From Opitutaceae bacterium (GTDB lineage: Bacteria > Verrucomicrobiota > Verrucomicrobiia > Opitutales > Opitutaceae): a stretch of 36,532 nucleotides of DNA. Both the position numbers and the translations under genes were made by a program. This document shows, in pieces, positions 8,014-16,934 of this stretch. The notes under the pieces were generated by a model that saw only the letters and a program-made list of their open reading frames with translations, had not been told where the DNA came from and did no database searches. The DNA lies in assembly GCA_026125215.1 (NCBI GenBank), contig JAHCLN010000017.1:1-36532 (forward strand), given 5' to 3'. Every line of letters begins with the position of its first letter. Positions within the stretch are counted from its first letter, which is position 1.

Positions 8014-10140
8014 ATGGACGTCTTCCACCTCTCGCCCCAAGGTAATGACAACTGGTCGGGCCGCTTCGCGCGGCCGGCCCGCAACCGCCGCGACGGCCCG
8101 TGGGCCACGCTCGCCGGCGCCCGCGACCAACTCCGCAAGCTCCGCGCCGCCGGCAAACTGACCGGCCCGGCCACCGTCCTCGTGCACGACGGGGTTTACG
8201 AACTGGGTGAGACCGTAAAATTCGGTCCGGAAGATTCGCACACCCGTTTTCAGGCCGCACCCGGCGCCGCGCCGGTCTTCGACGGCGGCGAACGCCTCAC
8301 CGGCTGGCAGGTCGGCGAGCGCAACGGCCGCACCGAATGGACGCTCGACCTGCCCGATGTGCCCAAGGGTAAACGTTTCTTCCGCTCGCTCTTCGTCAAC
8401 GGCCGCCGCGCCCCGCGCGCCCGCTACCCCAAGTTCACGCCCGATGCCGTCGGCGGCAAAAATGTCCTCCGTATCGGCGAGATCCTCGAGCCGGAGAAAA
8501 CCTGGCTCGGCGACGGCCGCGACACCTTCAAGCCCCGGGCCGGCGATGTTTCGCCCGACTGGGCCTCGCTGCCCGATGCGGAATTCGTCGTGCTGCACTA
8601 CTGGATCGAGGAGCGCCTGCCGAAGCCCGCGCTCAACCCCCGCACCGGCTGGGTGAGCTTTGCCCGCCGCAGCGCCTTCTGTCTCTACGAAGCCCACGAG
8701 GACGCGCACGGCAACAACGCCCTCGCCCGCTACTACATCGACAATCTCTTCGAGGCCCTCACCGAGCCCGGCGAATGGTATCTCAACCGCGAGACCGGCC
8801 GGCTCCACTACCTGCCCCGCCCGGGCGAGACCCCCGCCAACACCGAGATCCGCGCCCCGCGGGTGCACTCCTTCATCCGCGCCTACGGCGTCGTCTTCGG
8901 CCAGACCGGCGACCGCGTCGCCGTGGACGGTCCGCGCCACCTCCAGGGTCTGGAATTCTCCGGCCTCACCTTCCGGCACGCCGACTGGTTCTCGCCGCTC
9001 ACCGAGAAACACCTGCCCACCCACGATTTCTACGAGGACAACGACCTGCCGCTCGGCGGCAGCGTGCAGGCGGCCATCGCCGTGCCCGGCGCCGTGCAGT
9101 TCCGCGCCGCGCGCGACTGCGCGGTCACCGATTGCACGATCGAGCACATCGGCCTCTACGGCGTCGAGTTCGGCACCGGCTGCCGCGACTGCCGCGCCAC
9201 CGGCAACCGCCTGCACGACCTCGGCGCCGGCGGCATCCGTGCCGGCGGCACCGACTACAACGGCCTCGGCGCCAACCGCACCGGCGGCCTCGTGATCACC
9301 GACAACCACATCCACCACATCGGCCGGGTGTTTCACCAGGGCATCGGCGTCCTGCTCACCAACGCCGCCGACTGCACCGTCGCCCACAACCACATCCACC
9401 ACACCTGCTACACCGGCATCTCCGTCGGCTGGAACTGGGGCTACCGCGACACCGTCACCTCGCACAACCGGATCGAGCACAATCTCATCCACGACATCGG
9501 CGCCGGCGTCCTCAGCGACATGGGTGGCATCTACACCCTCGGCATCCAGCCCGGCACCGTCATTCGCGGCAACCACCTGCACCACATCTGGTCGCAGGCC
9601 TACGGCGGCTGGGGCATCTACCTCGACGAAGGCACCGCCCACCTCATCGTCGAGCACAACCTCGTGCACGACACGAAGGACGCGCCCTTCAACATCCACT
9701 ACGGCCGCGAAAACGTCATCCGCCACAACATCTTCGCCCGCGGCGCCCATGCGCTCGCCTCGGTCTATCGCGTTGAGGACCACCGCAGCGCAAATTTCTT
9801 CAACAACCTCCTGCTCGGCCCCAGCCAAAAACTTTTCTCCGGCGGCTACAAAGGCGACATCCGCGACGCCCTCGAATCCAACACCAACCTCTTCTGGTCC
9901 CCCGGCGGCCAGCTCCCGCCCAGCGGCCACCCCGACACCCGCAAGGACGTGCCGCTGCGCCTCAGCTTCGCCGCTTGGAAGAAAGCCGGCCACGACTCCC
10001 TCTCCCTCATCGCCGACCCCAGGCTCACCGAGGGCAAAAGGACCTGGAAACTCGCCAAGAACTCCCCCGCCCTGAAACTCGGCTTCAAGCCGTGGGACTG
10101 GTCGAAGTGCGGCGTGCGTCCCAAGAATAAACGCCACTGA
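8014..10140 (+). CDS. Right-handed parallel beta-helix protein
   Basis: A 708-residue protein. The N-terminus (VFHLSPQGNDNWSGRFARPARN) is the typical entry of secreted or cell-associated beta-helix proteins of the pectate-lyase/GH-like clan, followed by a DGPWATLAGARDQLRKL cap. From about residue 290 onward the sequence runs in short turns rich in N, H, D and G (TDNHIHHIGRV, VAHNHIHHTCYTGIS, IEHNLIHDIGAG, IRGNHLHHIW), the stacked-coil pattern of a right-handed helix. Such proteins bind or cleave polysaccharides. No catalytic residues can be assigned by eye. The ATG at 8014 is chosen because the fold begins immediately after it; upstream in-frame sequence adds no signal peptide. It is divergent from the small exported gene, so 7805-8013 should hold both promoters. 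Confidence 0.82.
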   Translation: MDVFHLSPQGNDNWSGRFARPARNRRDGPWATLAGARDQLRKLRAAGKLTGPATVLVHDGVYELGETVKFGPEDSHTRFQAAPGAAPVFDGGERLTGWQVGERNGRTEWTLDLPDVPKGKRFFRSLFVNGRRAPRARYPKFTPDAVGGKNVLRIGEILEPEKTWLGDGRDTFKPRAGDVSPDWASLPDAEFVVLHYWIEERLPKPALNPRTGWVSFARRSAFCLYEAHEDAHGNNALARYYIDNLFEALTEPGEWYLNRETGRLHYLPRPGETPANTEIRAPRVHSFIRAYGVVFGQTGDRVAVDGPRHLQGLEFSGLTFRHADWFSPLTEKHLPTHDFYEDNDLPLGGSVQAAIAVPGAVQFRAARDCAVTDCTIEHIGLYGVEFGTGCRDCRATGNRLHDLGAGGIRAGGTDYNGLGANRTGGLVITDNHIHHIGRVFHQGIGVLLTNAADCTVAHNHIHHTCYTGISVGWNWGYRDTVTSHNRIEHNLIHDIGAGVLSDMGGIYTLGIQPGTVIRGNHLHHIWSQAYGGWGIYLDEGTAHLIVEHNLVHDTKDAPFNIHYGRENVIRHNIFARGAHALASVYRVEDHRSANFFNNLLLGPSQKLFSGGYKGDIRDALESNTNLFWSPGGQLPPSGHPDTRKDVPLRLSFAAWKKAGHDSLSLIADPRLTEGKRTWKLAKNSPALKLGFKPWDWSKCGVRPKNKRH

Positions 10141-10185
10141 TCGAACACTGCTTTGCCCGGTCCTAAGCTGGAAAGCAGCACTTTC

Positions 10186-10258
10186 TTATCTGGAACTCAG
10201 GAACACTGGAAAAGACCCTGGATTTGCTTGGGTCCCAGAGTTCCTGTGTTCCAGATAA
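10186..10258. repeat. Long imperfect palindrome between the beta-helix and M20 genes
   Basis: Two 24-base arms, 10186-10209 and 10235-10258, are inverted copies with two mismatches. Just inside them GACCC (10214-10218) and GGGTC (10230-10234) can extend the stem. No T-run follows on either strand, so it is not a classical terminator. The rest of the 10141-10345 gap shows no gene. Confidence 0.75.
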
Positions 10259-10345
10259 ATTCCTGCCTTGGTCCGTTTCCAAACTTCCTGATTTCCACAT
10301 TCACGTTTGCGACTTGCCCCACCGCGGTTTCATCCTTGCCGCACG

Positions 10346-11506
10346 GTGGACCCATCCGCTCTCCAAAACCTCCTCATCCGCTGGTGCCATCAGAACTCCG
10401 GCAGTGATCACGTTGCCGGGCTGGAAGCGATGCGCGGGCTGCTCGCCACGGAGTTCGCCACGCTGCCCGGCGCGACGGTGGAACACATCACCTTGCGCGA
10501 CACACCGGCCAAAGCGCTGCGCGTCCGCGTGCGGCCGGCGGCGCCGGTCCAATTTCTTTGCAGCGGCCACTACGACACGGTCTATGGTGCGGACCACCCG
10601 TTCCAGACCTGTTCGCAGCCGGAGCCCGACATCCTGCGCGGCCCCGGGGTCGCCGACATGAAGGGCGGGCTCGTCGTGATGCTGGCCGCCCTGCGCGCCC
10701 TGGAGTCATCGCCGGCGGCCAAAAATCTCGGCTACGAGGTGCTGCTCACGCCCGACGAGGAAACCGGCTCGCACGGTTCCGCCCCGGTGATCGCGGAGTC
10801 CGCCGCCCGCCACCGTTTCGCCCTCGTGTTCGAGCCTGCGCGGGCGAACGGCGACCTCGTCCGCTCGCGGATGGGCACGGGAGTTTTCACGCTCACGGTC
10901 CACGGCCGGGCGGCCCACGCGGCCCAGGTGCCCAACGACGGCCGCAACGCCATCCTCGCCCTCTGCGAACTCCTGCCGGCCGTGGCCGCGCTGCCCGCCA
11001 AGCTGCCGGGCGTGCTCGTGAATGTCGGCCACATCACCGGCGGCGACGCGGTCAACATCGTGCCCGACCACGCGGGCGCGAAGATCAATGTTCGGATTAC
11101 GAACAGAGGTGATGACCGCCGCGTCCGCGCGGCGCTGGAGGAAATTGCCGCGCCCGTGCAGGCGCGCGAAGGTTTCCGCGTGGAAATCACCGGCGGCTTC
11201 GACCGCGGCCCGAAGGTCGAGACGCCCGCCGAGACCGCGCTCTTTGCCGCCTGGCAAACCTGCGCGCGGGAAGCCGGCGTGAACCTGGACTGGCAACACG
11301 TGGGCGGCGGCTCCGACGGCAACCTACTCTCCGCCGCCGGCCTGCCCAACCTCGACGGGCTCGGCCCGGTCGGCGCCCACCTGCACAGCGACCGCGAACA
11401 GATCCGCCTGTCCAGCCTCGCCGAGCGGGCCCGGATCGCGGCGAGTTTTCTGACCAAAGTCGCCGACCATCTCATCCCCCTCCCCGATGCAAATCACCCG
11501 TCGTGA
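10346..11506 (+). CDS. M20 family metallopeptidase, carboxypeptidase G2-like
   Basis: About 386 residues and close in pattern to glutamate carboxypeptidase (CPG2) of family M20A. Metal and catalytic residues visible are H75 and D77 in CSGHYDTVYG, D104 in GPGVADMKGG, E138/E139 in TPDEETGSHGS, E163 in VFEPAR, and the last His in GAHLHSDRE near the C-terminus. The lid/dimerisation domain lies between (FTLTVHGRAAHAAQVPNDGRNAI). It should hydrolyse a C-terminal amide, possibly an acyl-glutamate, in the cytoplasm; the exact substrate is unknown. The start is the GTG at 10346, giving VDPSALQNLLIRWCHQN; an in-frame TTG at 10307 only adds unlikely sequence. The 3' end overlaps tspO by 20 bases, so the two are probably coupled. 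Confidence 0.85.
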   Translation: MDPSALQNLLIRWCHQNSGSDHVAGLEAMRGLLATEFATLPGATVEHITLRDTPAKALRVRVRPAAPVQFLCSGHYDTVYGADHPFQTCSQPEPDILRGPGVADMKGGLVVMLAALRALESSPAAKNLGYEVLLTPDEETGSHGSAPVIAESAARHRFALVFEPARANGDLVRSRMGTGVFTLTVHGRAAHAAQVPNDGRNAILALCELLPAVAALPAKLPGVLVNVGHITGGDAVNIVPDHAGAKINVRITNRGDDRRVRAALEEIAAPVQAREGFRVEITGGFDRGPKVETPAETALFAAWQTCAREAGVNLDWQHVGGGSDGNLLSAAGLPNLDGLGPVGAHLHSDREQIRLSSLAERARIAASFLTKVADHLIPLPDANHPS

Positions 11507-11969
11507 CTGGCTCGCCCTGGTGGGATTTTTCGTGGCCTCGTTTGCCGCGGCCGCGGCCGGCAGCGTGGCCACCGCCGCTTCGGTGCAGGAATGGTATCCG
11601 CTGCTGAACAAGCCCGCCTGGAACCCGCCGGCTTGGCTCTTCGGCCCGGTGTGGACGTTGCTCTACGCGCTGATGAGCATTGCGGCTTGGCGCATCTGGC
11701 GACGGGAGGGCCAACCGGGAGCCCGGCGGGCGCTGGCGTTGTTCTTTGTGCAGCTCGGCCTCAACGCCCTGTGGTCGGTGCTCTTCTTCGGGTTGCGCGC
11801 GCCCGGCCTGGCCTTGGTTGAAATCCTCATGCTCTGGGGCTGCCTCGCCTGGCTGCAGCGCGCTTTCTGGCGGATCGACCGCCCCGCCGGCTGGCTCTGG
11901 CTGCCCTACCTGCTGTGGGTGTCCTTCGCCACCGTGCTTAACGCCAGCCTTTGGTGGCTGAACCGCTGA
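11487..11969 (+). CDS. tspO: TspO/MBR family tryptophan-rich sensory protein
   Basis: A 160-residue protein with five hydrophobic helices, the standard TspO/MBR size and layout. The diagnostic stretch WYPLLNKPAWNPPAWLFGPVW is at residues 32-52, followed by LYALMSIAAWRIW and the FFVQLGLNALWSVLFFGL helix with its conserved Asn-x-x-Trp. TspO proteins bind porphyrins and related ligands in the membrane and are linked to tetrapyrrole and stress regulation. The start codon lies inside the end of the M20 gene (20-base overlap). Confidence 0.92.
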   Translation: MQITRRDWLALVGFFVASFAAAAAGSVATAASVQEWYPLLNKPAWNPPAWLFGPVWTLLYALMSIAAWRIWRREGQPGARRALALFFVQLGLNALWSVLFFGLRAPGLALVEILMLWGCLAWLQRAFWRIDRPAGWLWLPYLLWVSFATVLNASLWWLNR

Positions 11970-12038
11970 ATCCAATTCTTCCGCCTTTTGTCCAGTTTTC
12001 CTGTAACCCGGAGAGGGTGTGCGGATACTCACTCCCAC

Positions 12039-13688
12039 ATGAAGCCCATCGTCATGAAAAAACTGCTGCCCTCCCTTGCCCTCGGCCTGCTGCTGCTCGT
12101 CCGCCCCCTCGGGGCGGAGATTTCACCGCTCACGCAGGCCATCATGCAGGCCGCCGCCGAATTGCCGGCGGGCGGCTTCGTGCTCGCCGAGGTCGCGGAC
12201 GGCAACACCACCTACGCCGCCGCAGGCCGGCCGATTGCGCGCAAGGACCTGCCGCCCGAAGCCATCATCTTCGAAATCGGCTCCATCACCAAGGTTTTCA
12301 CCGGTCTGCTGCTCGCCCAGGCCGTGCTCGACGGCAAAACCGGCCTGGACGACCCCATCGCCAAACATCTGCCCGCGGACCTCACGCTCGATCCGTCCGT
12401 GGCCGCAATCACCCTCGCCCAACTGGCGTCGCACACCTCGGGCCTGCCGCGCCTGCCCGACAACCTCAATCCCACCAATCCGGCAGATCCCTACGCCAAC
12501 TACGGCACCGAGCAGCTCCATGACTTCCTGCGCCGGCACCGGCTGGAAGCGCCCGCGCCCCAGCCCGCCGCCTACTCCAACCTCGGCACCGGCCTGCTCG
12601 GGCACCTGCTGGCGGGTATCTACGGGATGACCTACGCGGAACTGGTCGCGGCCAAGATCACCCGGCCGCTGGGACTCGACGACACGGTGATCACGCTGAA
12701 TCCCGAGCAGGAATCGCGCTTCGCCATCCCGCACTCCGGCAGCACCGCCGTCCTGCCGTGGAGCCTCAACGTGCTGGCCGGCGCCGGCGCCCTGCGCTCC
12801 ACGGCCGCCGACCTCGCCTACTTCGCCCAGGAACTCATGAATCCCGAAAGCCCGCTCGCCGAAGCCTTCGCGCTCGCGCGGCAGCCGGTGGCGCCCTTCG
12901 GCGGCAGAAGCCGGATCGGGCTGGGCTTCATGATCGCTAACCGCAACGGACAGGACGTCTATTATCACGGCGGCGGCACGGGCGGCTTTCGCTCGGTGCT
13001 GGAGCTGATCCCCGCGACCGGCAAGGCGACCGTGCTGCTGCTGAACAACGACGCCCTTGAGCCCGCGGCGATTGTGTCGGCGGCAAACCGTCCGCAACCC
13101 GCCGGTGCCAACCCCGCCGGGCGCGAGGAAGCGGCCATCGGACCCGAGGAGCTGCGCGCGTTCACCGGCGTGTTTGCCATTGATGCCCAAGGCCGGTTTA
13201 CCGCCGTCGTGGACGCGGACGGACGGCTGCGCATCCGTCTCACCGGCCAGCCGTTTCTGCCGGTGTTTTACGCCGGCAAGGACCGTTTCTTCGCCCGCGC
13301 GGTCGCCGCGGAGTTCCAGTTCAGCCGCGACGAAGCCGGTGCGATCACCGGACTGACGCTGCACCAAAATGGAAATGAAGTGGCCGCCCGGCGCACCGGC
13401 GATGCTCCCGCCGTCCTTTTCCCCAAGGCCGAGGAGCTCGCTCCCTATGTCGGACGCTATGAGCTCGCGCCGGGCCTGATCTTCGACGTGACGGCGCGCG
13501 GCGCCCAGCTGCTGGCCAAGCTCACCGGACAACCGACCTTCCCGGTCTTCAACATCGCGCCCGACCGTTTTGTCTACGACGTGGTCGAGGCCGCGCTGAC
13601 CTTCGAACGCGACGAGCGAGGTGGCGTAACCGCCGTCACCCTGCATCAGGGCGGCCGCGACATGCGCGCCCCGCGGCTGGGTGAATAG
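12039..13688 (+). CDS. Exported serine hydrolase, class C beta-lactamase family
   Basis: About 549 residues. A signal peptide (KKLLPSLALGLLLLVRPLGA) leads into a beta-lactamase/DD-peptidase fold with S82-I-T-K85 (SxxK), Y179-S-N181 (YxN) and H310-G-G-G in the third motif position. This set is typical of class C-like esterases and D-aminopeptidases rather than true resistance enzymes. The C-terminus carries two related beta-rich modules of about 75 residues (FTGVFAIDAQGRFTAVV and YVGRYELAPGLIFDVTA), each with an LTGQP..PVF core, like the lipocalin-type domains attached to such hydrolases. The ATG at 12054 is an equally plausible start. It acts outside the cytoplasm; the substrate is unknown. 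Confidence 0.85.
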   Translation: MKPIVMKKLLPSLALGLLLLVRPLGAEISPLTQAIMQAAAELPAGGFVLAEVADGNTTYAAAGRPIARKDLPPEAIIFEIGSITKVFTGLLLAQAVLDGKTGLDDPIAKHLPADLTLDPSVAAITLAQLASHTSGLPRLPDNLNPTNPADPYANYGTEQLHDFLRRHRLEAPAPQPAAYSNLGTGLLGHLLAGIYGMTYAELVAAKITRPLGLDDTVITLNPEQESRFAIPHSGSTAVLPWSLNVLAGAGALRSTAADLAYFAQELMNPESPLAEAFALARQPVAPFGGRSRIGLGFMIANRNGQDVYYHGGGTGGFRSVLELIPATGKATVLLLNNDALEPAAIVSAANRPQPAGANPAGREEAAIGPEELRAFTGVFAIDAQGRFTAVVDADGRLRIRLTGQPFLPVFYAGKDRFFARAVAAEFQFSRDEAGAITGLTLHQNGNEVAARRTGDAPAVLFPKAEELAPYVGRYELAPGLIFDVTARGAQLLAKLTGQPTFPVFNIAPDRFVYDVVEAALTFERDERGGVTAVTLHQGGRDMRAPRLGE

Positions 13689-13691
13689 ACC

Positions 13692-14339
13692 TCAGCCGCG
13701 CGGCACCACGTAGCCCCACACCGCGATCCAGTGGCACCCGCTGCCGGCCAGCACGAACAGGTGCCAGACTGCATGGTGGTAGGGCAGCCGTTTCCAGAGA
13801 TAAAACACTGTGCCCGCGGAATAGCAGGCCCCGCCCGCGAGCAGCCATTTCAAGCCCGTCGGCGGCAAGGCGGCCACCAAGGGCTTGAAGGCGATCAGCA
13901 CCAGCCAGCCCAAGCCGAGGTAGAGCAGCGTGGAAAAGACACGGAAGCGGCCGGCAAACCAAAATTTCAGCGCCATCCCCACCACCGCCAGCCCCCACAC
14001 CACCCCAAAGAGACTCCAGCCCCAGGGCCCGCGCAGGGTCACCAGCAGGAACGGCGTGTAGCTCCCCGCGATGAGCAGAAAGATGGCCGCATGGTCGAAC
14101 TTGCGCAGCCGCTGCTTCAGCGCCACCGGCCGCAGGGCATGGTAGAGCGTCGAGGCCGTGTAGAGCGCGACCAGCGAAGCGCCAAAAACCGCCGCACCGG
14201 TGATGTGCCAGGCATCCCCGTGCAGCGCCGCGAACGTCACCAGCACGGCGAGCCCAGCCGCGCTGAGAACCGCTCCCACCCCGTGGGTAAGGCTGTTGGC
14301 CAGCTCTTCGCGCGGCGTGTAAGCGGTCGTGGACATCAC
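13692..14339 (-). CDS. trhA: Hemolysin III / TrhA family membrane protein (PAQR)
   Basis: A 215-residue, seven-helix protein of the PAQR superfamily. The family motifs are visible: ELANSLTHGVGAVLS at the N-terminus, STLYHAL, FDHAAIFLLIAGSYTPF in the middle, and YHHAVWHLFVLAGSGCHW at the C-terminus, where the His residues are the putative metal ligands of PAQR proteins. Bacterial members are annotated as hemolysin III and have been linked to membrane energetics and lipid homeostasis; cytolysis is not established for most. The second codon is also ATG. The gene is convergent with the serine hydrolase, their stops being 3 bases apart with no hairpin between. Confidence 0.9.
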   Translation of the reverse strand: MMSTTAYTPREELANSLTHGVGAVLSAAGLAVLVTFAALHGDAWHITGAAVFGASLVALYTASTLYHALRPVALKQRLRKFDHAAIFLLIAGSYTPFLLVTLRGPWGWSLFGVVWGLAVVGMALKFWFAGRFRVFSTLLYLGLGWLVLIAFKPLVAALPPTGLKWLLAGGACYSAGTVFYLWKRLPYHHAVWHLFVLAGSGCHWIAVWGYVVPRG

Positions 14340-14459
14340 CGGAACTTCGTGCGTGCAGGCCGCCGCCGCAAGCCCGCGGTGGCCATCGCTCCCAGCCTCA
14401 GTGCGATGGCCACAATTTTAACCGCCCTATTGATCTTTACCCAAAGAAGTAACGGCAAG

Positions 14460-14573
14460 GTAGGGCCCGACCTTCCGCCGTCGCCCCACCTTCGCCAGAG
14501 GCTTCGGCGGACACAGCAAGGCTATGGCGGACAGGCCGAGCGGACCGCGGCCTGCCCGGAGGTCAGGCCCTAC
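14460..14573. repeat. REPIN-like inverted pair in the 14340-14686 intergenic gap
   Basis: GTAGGGCCCGACCT at 14460-14473 is matched by an inverted copy at 14560-14573 with one mismatch. On the minus strand the right copy reads GTAG followed directly by a hairpin GGCCTG / CAGGCC (arms 14564-14569 and 14549-14554). The body between contains further GC palindromes. No gene is visible in this 347-base gap. The arrangement of two inverted GTAG units about 100 bases apart is that of a REP doublet. Confidence 0.6.
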
Positions 14574-14686
14574 CCATCCGGGACTTGGCGGCAGGAGTCG
14601 CAAAAAAGGCGGGGCCGAGGGGCCCCGCCTGAAATTGTCCTCCAATCAACCGCGGCGAGGGCGCCGCGGCTCCAACGAGCCGGTGT

Positions 14687-16339
14687 TCACGGATTGTGAT
14701 CGATCGGATCGTCGGGCTGCTGGTAACGCGTGCGGTAGGTCTGGTTGCTCGCGGCCTTCTTCAGGAAGACGTCCACGGGCACGACCTCGACGGGCTCGGT
14801 GAGACTGTCGAAGATCTCTTTGACCTTCTCGATCGTGTTGCTCTCCCGGATGTGGATGAGCATGAAATACGGCCGCACCGGGTTGAGCTGGATCAGCTCC
14901 TCCAGGTCGGCCGCCGCCTCCTCGATGGGGCGGTTCACGTCGAGGTAGTAGTCGTAGCTGATCATCGGCACGCCGTTGCGCAGGTCGAAGGTGCGCGCAC
15001 TGCCATAGCCGTTGATGAAGCCGATGGCGTCGGGGAACTCCTCGTAGTAGCGGTCCACGACCTCCTTGGTGAGGTCGGTGTTGCCGACGTGGCGGTTGCC
15101 CTCGGAGTAGTCCATGATCTCCATGACGTTCAGGTCGAGCTCGGCCATGAGTTCGCGCGCCGCCGCCATGAGCGGCGGAAATTTGTCGGCCGGGATGGAC
15201 TTGGGATACATGTAGCCGGGACCGCTGAGGCCGCCGACGAAGTAGTCGTTGGGCGACTTGTCCTCGTAGAAGAACTGCAGGGCGACGGGGTTGAGCCGCA
15301 GCCAGCCCATGAGCACCTGCCAGCCATAAGGAATCTCGCCGCGGCCGGGCTTGGTCCACGTGCCGATGCCCATCGCGTCCGTCGCGAGCGCAGCGATATA
15401 GACCTTGTTCTCCGCCTTGAGCGTCTCACCCGGCTTCACGCTGTGGTTGTTCTTGAACTTGAAATCCGGCGTGAGCGGAATCTGGCAGGTGTAGGAAACG
15501 TTGGGCAGGTTGTGCAGGCCCTCCATCTTGAGGCCGAGGTTGCCGGTGAGCGTGGTGTGCTGCCCCTCGGTGTCCTTGGCGTAGGAGTGCCAGCCGATGA
15601 CGGTGCTGGCCGGGTTCTGGCGCTTGAGCAGGTCGGTCAGCAACGCGAGTTCCTCGGGATGCGCCGGGTTGGCCGAGAGATCGGCGCAGAAGGCCCGCTG
15701 CATGATGGCGAAGTCGGCGACGCCGGGCTGCATCTCCATGCCGGCATGCCCGCCGAGCACGGCATAGTAATCGCGGGAGCAGCGGTCCCAGTATTTCTCG
15801 ACCGCCCACGAATAGATCTCGAAGTCGGACTTGCCGCGGAAGATGCCGCGCAGGTCCTCGACCATTTTGAGGCCGTGTTTTTCGGCGAGCGGGATGAGCT
15901 CCTCGGAGACGACGACGGCATCAAGCACGCCGGCGGCGGTGAAGGCGACATTGACGGAGGTGCGCACCGCGCGGTCCCAGACCACGTAACCCTTGGCATG
16001 CTTCGCGTAGAGCGCGAGCGCGGCATCGGCATCATTGAGGCCGAGGCGGTTGAACTTGGTCCCATGCCGTTTCTCCATGAACGTGATGAGCGGACGCACG
16101 GTCTCCCACTGCCAGTGCGTGGGATACTCCAGGTAGATGCGCGGGTAGTCGCGGTTGGCGAGACCCTGGAGCGAGATCAGGAGGACATTTGTCGGGATGT
16201 CGCCATCCATGCGCCAGTTTTCCGACAGCGGGATGATGGTGGCCTCGGCGGGCGCGCGCTCCACGCGGGTCGGCACGGGCTGGGCCAGCGCGGTGGCGCT
16301 GACGGCGAGGGCAAGAAGGAGGGAGAGAAATTTTTTCAT
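14687..16339 (-). CDS. Exported GxGYxYP domain protein
   Basis: A 550-residue protein with a signal peptide (MKKFLSLLLALAVSATALAQ) and, near residue 375, GLSGPGYMYP, the signature that names the GxGYxYP family. The C-terminal part (FINGYGSARTFDLRNGVPMISYDYYLDVNRP) also fits this family, which is predicted to be a carbohydrate-active, possibly glycoside hydrolase, module in Bacteroidetes, Verrucomicrobia and relatives; no reaction is proven. It begins 11 bases after the stop of the small secreted gene 16351-16860, on the same strand, so the pair is probably one transcript. The periplasm or cell surface is the expected location. Confidence 0.82.
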   Translation of the reverse strand: MKKFLSLLLALAVSATALAQPVPTRVERAPAEATIIPLSENWRMDGDIPTNVLLISLQGLANRDYPRIYLEYPTHWQWETVRPLITFMEKRHGTKFNRLGLNDADAALALYAKHAKGYVVWDRAVRTSVNVAFTAAGVLDAVVVSEELIPLAEKHGLKMVEDLRGIFRGKSDFEIYSWAVEKYWDRCSRDYYAVLGGHAGMEMQPGVADFAIMQRAFCADLSANPAHPEELALLTDLLKRQNPASTVIGWHSYAKDTEGQHTTLTGNLGLKMEGLHNLPNVSYTCQIPLTPDFKFKNNHSVKPGETLKAENKVYIAALATDAMGIGTWTKPGRGEIPYGWQVLMGWLRLNPVALQFFYEDKSPNDYFVGGLSGPGYMYPKSIPADKFPPLMAAARELMAELDLNVMEIMDYSEGNRHVGNTDLTKEVVDRYYEEFPDAIGFINGYGSARTFDLRNGVPMISYDYYLDVNRPIEEAAADLEELIQLNPVRPYFMLIHIRESNTIEKVKEIFDSLTEPVEVVPVDVFLKKAASNQTYRTRYQQPDDPIDHNP

Positions 16340-16350
16340 GGCGGGTGAAA

Positions 16351-16860
16351 TCAGGGGTTCACGCGTTCGAAGACATAGACGACGGGCCGGTTGCGCGTGC
16401 TGCGCAGCTCGGTGAGCGTGAGCTGCGCGCCGTTGGCGGAGACCTTGTAATCGCTGAGGATGTTGACCTCGCGGGGACCCTGCTGGGTGTCGAGCACGAG
16501 GTCGGAGCTGAGCCGCAGCAGTCGGCGGCCGTCCAGCCACTCGGCGCGGACTTTTTTGGTTTTGTCGCCGCCCATGTAGGCGCCGAGGTGGCGGTTGTCG
16601 GGCCAGAAATCGGCGGGCACGACATTGACCGGCGTGGCGACATTGACCGGGGTGACGTCCTCGTAAACCCGGCGGCCCCAGGCGAGCTTGCGCTTGATGG
16701 TGACGTCGTCGCCGGCGACCTCGATCGTCAGGTCATAGGTGCGCCACGGGCTGAGTTCCGTGCTGCGCTCCAGGTTGATGCGCCACACGCCCGCGATGGG
16801 GCTGGCGCCGGCGGCGGTGAATCCGCCAAGCAGGAGAATTAGGAGGAAGAAGCGATGCAT
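16351..16860 (-). CDS. Small exported beta-rich protein of unknown function
   Basis: About 169 residues with a signal peptide (MHRFFLLILLLGGFTAAGA). The mature part opens with SPIAGVWRINLERS, followed by alternating strands (YDLTIEVAGDDVTIKRKLAWG, RRLLRLSSDLVLDT), which looks like a lipocalin-type or small beta-barrel domain. The ATG at 16860 is used rather than the upstream one because it places the signal peptide at the very start. It is immediately upstream of the GxGYxYP gene and probably co-expressed with it. The function is not known. Confidence 0.7.
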   Translation of the reverse strand: MHRFFLLILLLGGFTAAGASPIAGVWRINLERSTELSPWRTYDLTIEVAGDDVTIKRKLAWGRRVYEDVTPVNVATPVNVVPADFWPDNRHLGAYMGGDKTKKVRAEWLDGRRLLRLSSDLVLDTQQGPREVNILSDYKVSANGAQLTLTELRSTRNRPVVYVFERVNP

Positions 16861-16934
16861 AGCGGTCCATAGCAAGGCGCGGCACCGCGACGGTTCAAAT
16901 CAAAAGCCCTGAAAAACATCCCCGGTGGGAATAA

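Noticed and set aside
7930-10137. A 735-codon open frame on the minus strand across the beta-helix gene
   Set aside because: It mirrors the beta-helix coding frame and consists of Val/Ala/Gly/Asp-rich sequence without domains.
12039-13688. Antibiotic-resistance beta-lactamase
   Set aside because: The motifs fit the wider serine hydrolase family (HGGG third motif and added C-terminal beta modules), so resistance is not supported.
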